The notes under the pieces were generated by a model, which was not told the origin of the DNA, did no database searches, and saw only the letters and a program-made list of their open reading frames with translations. Below are positions 19,831 to 23,471 of a stretch of DNA of 23,471 nt, piece by piece. The stretch is from JAUYQR01 sp043727195 (GTDB lineage: Bacteria > Pseudomonadota > Alphaproteobacteria > Rhodobacterales > Rhodobacteraceae), in the NCBI GenBank assembly GCA_043727195.1, contig JAYSYZ010000233.1:1-23471 (forward strand), written 5' to 3'. The first letter of the stretch is position 1. Each line of letters starts with the position of its first letter. The position numbers and the translations under genes are program-made.

Positions 19831-21438
19831 ATGAGGTTTTCCACGCTGTGTGACCTGCCTGGCAGGTCGATCGTTCTGGCACTTTTCCTGTCGTTCAGTC
19901 CTGTGCTTGCCGCCCCTGCCTTGGCCGAGGCCACGGGGTTCACCCAGTCGCTGGCAACAGCAGCCGCGTCGGATGACGCGATTGCCGCGTGGTACCGCAA
20001 GACCGGTTACAAGACGCTCTGGACCGGTGCCGCGGATGCGGCGCGGCGGGGCGCGTTCCTCGTGGCCATCGCCAGCGCGCCGGACCACGGGCTGCCGGTG
20101 CAGCGCTATGACGCGACGGCACTGCGCGCGGCCTTTGCCGCTGCGGAAACCGAGGCGGACCGCGGGTTGGTCGAGGTTGCGATGACGCGGGCCTATCTGG
20201 CCTGGGCTGGCGATCTGACATCTGGCGCGTTGGAGCCGAAGGTGGTGGATGCGGGTATCGTGCGCGAAATCGCCAAGATTGACCCGCAGGTTATGCTGGC
20301 GCGCATCGCAGGCGGCGATCCCGAGGCGGTGCTGGCCAGCCTGTTGCCGAAATCGCAGGTCTATCTGCAGTTGATGACGGCGAAGTTCCGGCTGGAACGT
20401 CAGGTCGTCGCGGAGGGCTGGGGCGCACCGCTGGCTGTCGCGCCACTGGCACCTGGCGACAGTGGCGCCGCGGTGGTGGCCTTGCGTGACCGACTGGTCG
20501 CCATGGGCTATCTGGCGGCATCGGCGGGCCAGACCTATGACCGCGTCATTCAGGCGGGCGTGCGGGAGTTTCAGCTTGACCATGGGCTGGTGGCCGATGG
20601 TACAGCGGCGGAAAGCACCATCCTGGAAATCAACATCAGCCCGGAACAGCGGCTGAAATCGGTGATCGTTGCCCTGGAGCGCGAGCGCTGGATGGATATC
20701 GACCGGTCAGCCCGCCACGTCTGGGTCAACCTGCCGGATTTCACTGCAAAGATCATCGACGCGGGCCAGACGGTTTTCCAGACCCGCGCCGTGGTGGGCA
20801 AAAGTGTGCCCGACCAGCAGACCCCGGAATTTTCCGACCAGATGGAACACATGGTCATCAACCCGTCATGGGGGGTGCCAAGGTCGATCATCGTGAAGGA
20901 ATACCTGCCCTTGCTGCAGCGCAACCCGAACGCGGTGGGTCATTTGCAGGTGGTCGACCGACGTGGCCGTGTGGTGCCGCGCGGGGCGGTCAATTTTGCT
21001 GCCTACAATGCGCGGAACTTTCCCTTTGCGCTGCGTCAGCCGCCGTCTGATGACAATGCGCTTGGCCTTGTAAAGTTCATGTTCCCCAACCCCTACAACA
21101 TCTATCTGCATGATACGCCGTCGAAATCCCTGTTCGACAACGAAGTGCGCGCCTACAGCCACGGCTGCATCCGGCTGGCCGACCCGTTTGATTTTGCCTA
21201 TGCTCTGTTGGCCGCACAATCCACCACGCCGGTGGCAGAGTTTGCGCGGGATCTGAAAACCGGCAAGGAAACTCTGGTCAAGCTGATCACCACGGTGCCG
21301 GTGCATCTGGTGTATTTCACCGCCTATCCCACGGAAAAGGGCAAGATCAGCTACCGGCGCGACATCTATGGCCGGGACGCGGCGCTTTATCAGGCGCTGG
21401 CCGAGGCCGGGGTGGCCTTGGGGGGCGTTCAGGGCTAA
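19831..21438 (+). CDS. L,D-transpeptidase of the YcbB/LdtD type
   Basis: L,D-transpeptidases form 3-3 (DAP-DAP) cross-links in periplasmic peptidoglycan. I start at the ATG at 19831, with GAGG upstream (535 residues); the 54 codons before it are non-coding in character. Residues 1-32 are a Sec signal peptide ending in ALA. Residues 35-200 are the variable scaffold domain. A peptidoglycan-binding repeat spans about 209-268 (GDSGAAVVALRDRLVAMGYL). The YkuD catalytic domain runs from about 297 to 465, with the insertion typical of YcbB (SWGVPRSIIVKEYLPLLQRN). The active-site motif YSHGCIRL gives catalytic C446 and its histidine H444. The length is like E. coli YcbB (615), somewhat shorter. It lies 28 bases ahead of lpxD. 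Confidence 0.93.
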   Translation: MRFSTLCDLPGRSIVLALFLSFSPVLAAPALAEATGFTQSLATAAASDDAIAAWYRKTGYKTLWTGAADAARRGAFLVAIASAPDHGLPVQRYDATALRAAFAAAETEADRGLVEVAMTRAYLAWAGDLTSGALEPKVVDAGIVREIAKIDPQVMLARIAGGDPEAVLASLLPKSQVYLQLMTAKFRLERQVVAEGWGAPLAVAPLAPGDSGAAVVALRDRLVAMGYLAASAGQTYDRVIQAGVREFQLDHGLVADGTAAESTILEINISPEQRLKSVIVALERERWMDIDRSARHVWVNLPDFTAKIIDAGQTVFQTRAVVGKSVPDQQTPEFSDQMEHMVINPSWGVPRSIIVKEYLPLLQRNPNAVGHLQVVDRRGRVVPRGAVNFAAYNARNFPFALRQPPSDDNALGLVKFMFPNPYNIYLHDTPSKSLFDNEVRAYSHGCIRLADPFDFAYALLAAQSTTPVAEFARDLKTGKETLVKLITTVPVHLVYFTAYPTEKGKISYRRDIYGRDAALYQALAEAGVALGGVQG

Positions 21439-21466
21439 ACCTTGCGGGGCAATCCGGAGGTCGGTC

Positions 21467-22558
21467 ATGGCGCACAGCATACGCGAAATTGCCGCAGCCC
21501 TTGGGGCCGAGGCGGCGGGTGATCTTGACCTGACGGTTACCGGCGCGGCCGAACCCGAGGCGGCCGGGCCGGATCAGCTGGCTCTGGCGATGGACCCGCG
21601 TTATGGCGACGGGATCGGGCGTGGCCGGGCCCGCGCGGCAGTGCTGTGGCCGGGTGCGGACTGGCGGGCGATGGGCCTGAAGGCCGCGATCTTTGCGCCG
21701 CGCGGGCGGCTGGCCATGGCGGGCCTGACCGGATTGATGGACCCCGGGCCAGATATCGCACCGGGCGTGCATGCGATGAGCGTTGTCGACGCGACCGCCG
21801 TTCTGGGCGAGGGGGCGGCCGTCGGGCCGTTTGTGACCATCGGCGCGGGCGCGGTGATCGGGCCGGGGGCCCGCATCGCCAGCCACGTCTCGATTGCCGA
21901 AGGCGCGCGGATCGGGGCGGATGCGCTGATCCTGCAGGGCGCGCGGATCGGGGCGCGGGTGACGATCGGCGACCGGTTCATCTGCCAGCCCGGCGCAGTG
22001 ATCGGGGCGGACGGGTTTTCCTTCGTGACGCCGGAGAAATCCGGCGTCGAAGAAATCCGCGAGACCCTTGGCGCGCGCGACGGCATCCGGGGGCAAAGCT
22101 GGATGCGGATCCATTCGCTGGGGGCGGTCACCATCGGGGATGACGTCGAACTTGGTGCGAATGTCTGCATCGACCGGGGCACCATCCGTGACACCGTGGT
22201 GGGGTCGGGAAGCAAGCTCGATAATCTGGTGCAGGTCGGGCACAACGTGCAGATCGGGCGCGATTGTCTGCTGTGCGGGCAGGTCGGCGTTGCCGGATCG
22301 GCCCGGATCGGCGACCGGGTGGTGCTGGGCGGGCAATGCGGGGTCAATGACAACATCTTTGTCGGCAATGACGTGATCGCGGGCGGGGCCACCAAGATCT
22401 TCACCAATGCGCCGGCGGGGCGGGTGCTGCTGGGCTATCCGGCGGTAAAGATGGAAACGCATGTCGAGATGCAAAAGGCGCTCAGGCGGCTGCCCCGGTT
22501 GGCGGCGCGGGTGGCGGCGATGGAGAAGGTCGTATCGCTTGACCCCGAGTCCGATTAA
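21467..22558 (+). CDS. lpxD: UDP-3-O-(3-hydroxyacyl)glucosamine N-acyltransferase
   Basis: LpxD adds the second 3-hydroxyacyl chain to the lipid A precursor, using hydroxyacyl-ACP. The start at 21467 has CCGGAGG upstream (363 residues, slightly longer than the usual 340). Residues 1-95 form the uridine-binding domain (AHSIREIAAALGAEAAGD). About 100-315 form a left-handed beta helix of hexapeptide repeats such as IGPGARIASHVSI. The catalytic histidine is H259 in VQVGHNVQIG. The C-terminal helix (331-356, EMQKALRRLPRLAARVAAMEKVV) binds ACP in known structures. It is the only standard lipid A gene here; lpxA and fabZ, its usual neighbours, are not adjacent. Confidence 0.95.
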   Translation: MAHSIREIAAALGAEAAGDLDLTVTGAAEPEAAGPDQLALAMDPRYGDGIGRGRARAAVLWPGADWRAMGLKAAIFAPRGRLAMAGLTGLMDPGPDIAPGVHAMSVVDATAVLGEGAAVGPFVTIGAGAVIGPGARIASHVSIAEGARIGADALILQGARIGARVTIGDRFICQPGAVIGADGFSFVTPEKSGVEEIRETLGARDGIRGQSWMRIHSLGAVTIGDDVELGANVCIDRGTIRDTVVGSGSKLDNLVQVGHNVQIGRDCLLCGQVGVAGSARIGDRVVLGGQCGVNDNIFVGNDVIAGGATKIFTNAPAGRVLLGYPAVKMETHVEMQKALRRLPRLAARVAAMEKVVSLDPESD

Positions 22559-22598
22559 GGCTGCGTCGGGACGGGCTGACAACGGGCTGGGGGCGTGC

Positions 22599-22856
22599 AT
22601 GCGGGCGGATATCGAACAGGCGGTCATCGCGATTCTGGCGGCGCAGGCGCTGATCCTGCCGTCTGACGTCGCAGCCGATGCCCGGCTGGACGATCTGGGG
22701 CTGGACAGTCTGGGCAAGGTGGAGGCGCTGTTCGCGCTGGAAGAACGCTTTGACATCGCGATCCCGTTCAACGCGAACGCGCCCGGGGAGGACATCGCGA
22801 CGGTGCAAAGCCTTGTCGCAACGGTTGAAAATCTGATCGCGCAGAAGGCGGGATGA
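22599..22856 (+). CDS. Specialised acyl carrier protein
   Basis: The 85-residue protein is an acyl carrier protein with the phosphopantetheine attachment site at S37 in LGLDSLGKVEALFAL. It differs from housekeeping AcpP, which has DSLDTVELVMALEEEF, in the residues after the serine and in the segment FDIAIPFNANAPGED. It resembles NodF-like ACPs that work with a dedicated ketoacyl synthase, and such a gene follows with a 4-base overlap. It also lacks the IPLEKW pattern of AcpXL. The start at 22599 is the best supported; a GGGGGC stretch lies upstream. It lies 40 bases behind lpxD on the same strand, suggesting supply of a special acyl group, perhaps for lipid A. Confidence 0.85.
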   Translation: MRADIEQAVIAILAAQALILPSDVAADARLDDLGLDSLGKVEALFALEERFDIAIPFNANAPGEDIATVQSLVATVENLIAQKAG

Positions 22857-23471
22857 AGCGGGTTGTGGTGACCGGTGCGGGTACGGTGAATGCGCTGGCG
22901 CATGATCTGGCCGGCACCTACGCAGCGTTTCGGGCGGGGCGCACCGGCATCGGGCCGCTGACGTTTCGCGATGCCGACCGGCTGACGATCCGGATCGGGG
23001 CCGAGGTGCAGAACTGGCGGCCCGAGGTGTATTTCGCCGGGGCCGATCTGCCGCTTTACGACCGGTTCACCCAATATGCGCTGGCTGCGGCACGAGAGGC
23101 GATGCGCGCGGCAGGCTTGAAAGGCCCGCTCGGGGGTCGGGTGGGGGCCATTCTGGGGACGGCGGCAGGTGGCATCGGCACGTGGGAGGACAGTTACCGC
23201 ACGGTCTTTGCGGCGGGGCGCAACCGGGTATCGCCGCTGGTGGTGCCACGTCTGATGCACAATGCCGCGGTGTCGCATCTGTCGATGACCTACGGATTGC
23301 AGGGGCCGGTGTTCACCGTCGCTTCGGCCTGCGCCAGTGCAAATCACGCGATGGGGCTGGCCCTGCAGATGATCCGGTCGGGGGCGGCGGATGTGATGCT
23401 GACCGGCGGGTCGGAGGCGATGCTGTGCTTTGGCGGCATCAAGGCGTGGGAGGGGTTGCGCGTGCTGGCCC
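22853..23471 (+). CDS. Beta-ketoacyl-ACP synthase (FabF/NodE-like), truncated by the window edge
   Basis: The frame is open from the ATG at 22853 (overlapping the ACP stop as ATGA) to the end of the window, 206 codons. It starts MKRVVVTGAGTVNALAHDL, the classic thiolase-fold N-terminus of condensing enzymes. It contains RLMHNAAVSHLSMTYGLQGP, and the nucleophile elbow TVASACASANHAMG places catalytic C160. GGSEAMLCFGGIKAWEGL follows. The two catalytic histidines lie beyond the window. Pairing with the preceding specialised ACP suggests a dedicated elongation module. The product chain and cellular target cannot be read from this part. Confidence 0.9.
   Translation, partial: MKRVVVTGAGTVNALAHDLAGTYAAFRAGRTGIGPLTFRDADRLTIRIGAEVQNWRPEVYFAGADLPLYDRFTQYALAAAREAMRAAGLKGPLGGRVGAILGTAAGGIGTWEDSYRTVFAAGRNRVSPLVVPRLMHNAAVSHLSMTYGLQGPVFTVASACASANHAMGLALQMIRSGAADVMLTGGSEAMLCFGGIKAWEGLRVLA

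Noticed and set aside
1..23471. CRISPR arrays, insertion sequences, attachment sites or replication origin
   Set aside because: No spaced direct repeats, transposase motifs, terminal inverted repeats, att-like duplication at the tRNA or DnaA-box cluster were seen.

Overview
The window is ordinary-looking alphaproteobacterial chromosome. Family content and gene order point to Rhodobacteraceae (Rhodobacter or Gemmobacter-like). The DNA is GC-rich with strong codon bias, which makes long antisense shadow ORFs common. The indicators are a gene-transfer-agent (GTA) type endolysin/holin pair, the argS-SPOR-nagZ-scpA-scpB operon, the yceD-rpmF-plsX-fabH-ihfA-merR block opposite bamE, the double-domain dCTP deaminase, and a stand-alone pterin-binding methyltransferase next to a MetF-like protein. 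I see no insertion sequence, CRISPR array, rRNA gene or integrated phage.

Layout. 1-1697 (+): the tail of a gene that may be argC, then ccmE, then a two-gene lysis cassette resembling the GTA release genes of Rhodobacter capsulatus. 1760-7103 (+): argS, a SPOR-domain membrane protein, nagZ, scpA and scpB, with 4-8 base overlaps from the SPOR gene to scpB, and a 66-residue unknown. 7154-12596 (-), in transcription order from the right: yceD, rpmF, plsX, fabH, ihfA, a MerR-type regulator, tRNA-Pro(GGG), a terminator and dcd. 12797-13252 (+): bamE. 13261-13653 (-): msrB. 13766-14494 (+): an OlsB-like ornithine N-acyltransferase. 14503-16740 (-): a three-gene one-carbon operon. 17018-18882 (+): a Ppx/GppA phosphatase overlapping rlmE. 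18925-19494 (-) and 19831-21438 (+): a MepK-like murein endopeptidase divergent from a YcbB-type L,D-transpeptidase. 21467-23471 (+): lpxD, a specialised acyl carrier protein and a ketoacyl synthase cut by the window edge.

How the genes fit together. Much of the window concerns the cell envelope: phospholipid and fatty acid initiation (plsX, fabH), ornithine lipid (olsB), lipid A (lpxD and perhaps the ACP/synthase pair), outer-membrane assembly (bamE), and peptidoglycan building, trimming and recycling (L,D-transpeptidase, MepK-like, SPOR, nagZ). The lysis cassette would breach the envelope for GTA release. Chromosome organisation is represented by scpAB and ihfA, and translation by argS, rpmF, tRNA-Pro and rlmE.

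The points most worth a second look are: the GTA-type lysis pair separated from any GTA structural genes; a MetF-like protein in which the LRGD-type segment reads LLGGG, in an operon with a corrinoid methyltransferase but no corrinoid protein; a perfect IHF consensus site against the -35 of the putative ihfA promoter; a recurring CTTGC-type -35 element; and the ACP/ketoacyl-synthase pair behind lpxD. I found no clearly undescribed system. Assignments are by eye from motifs and remembered families, without database searches.
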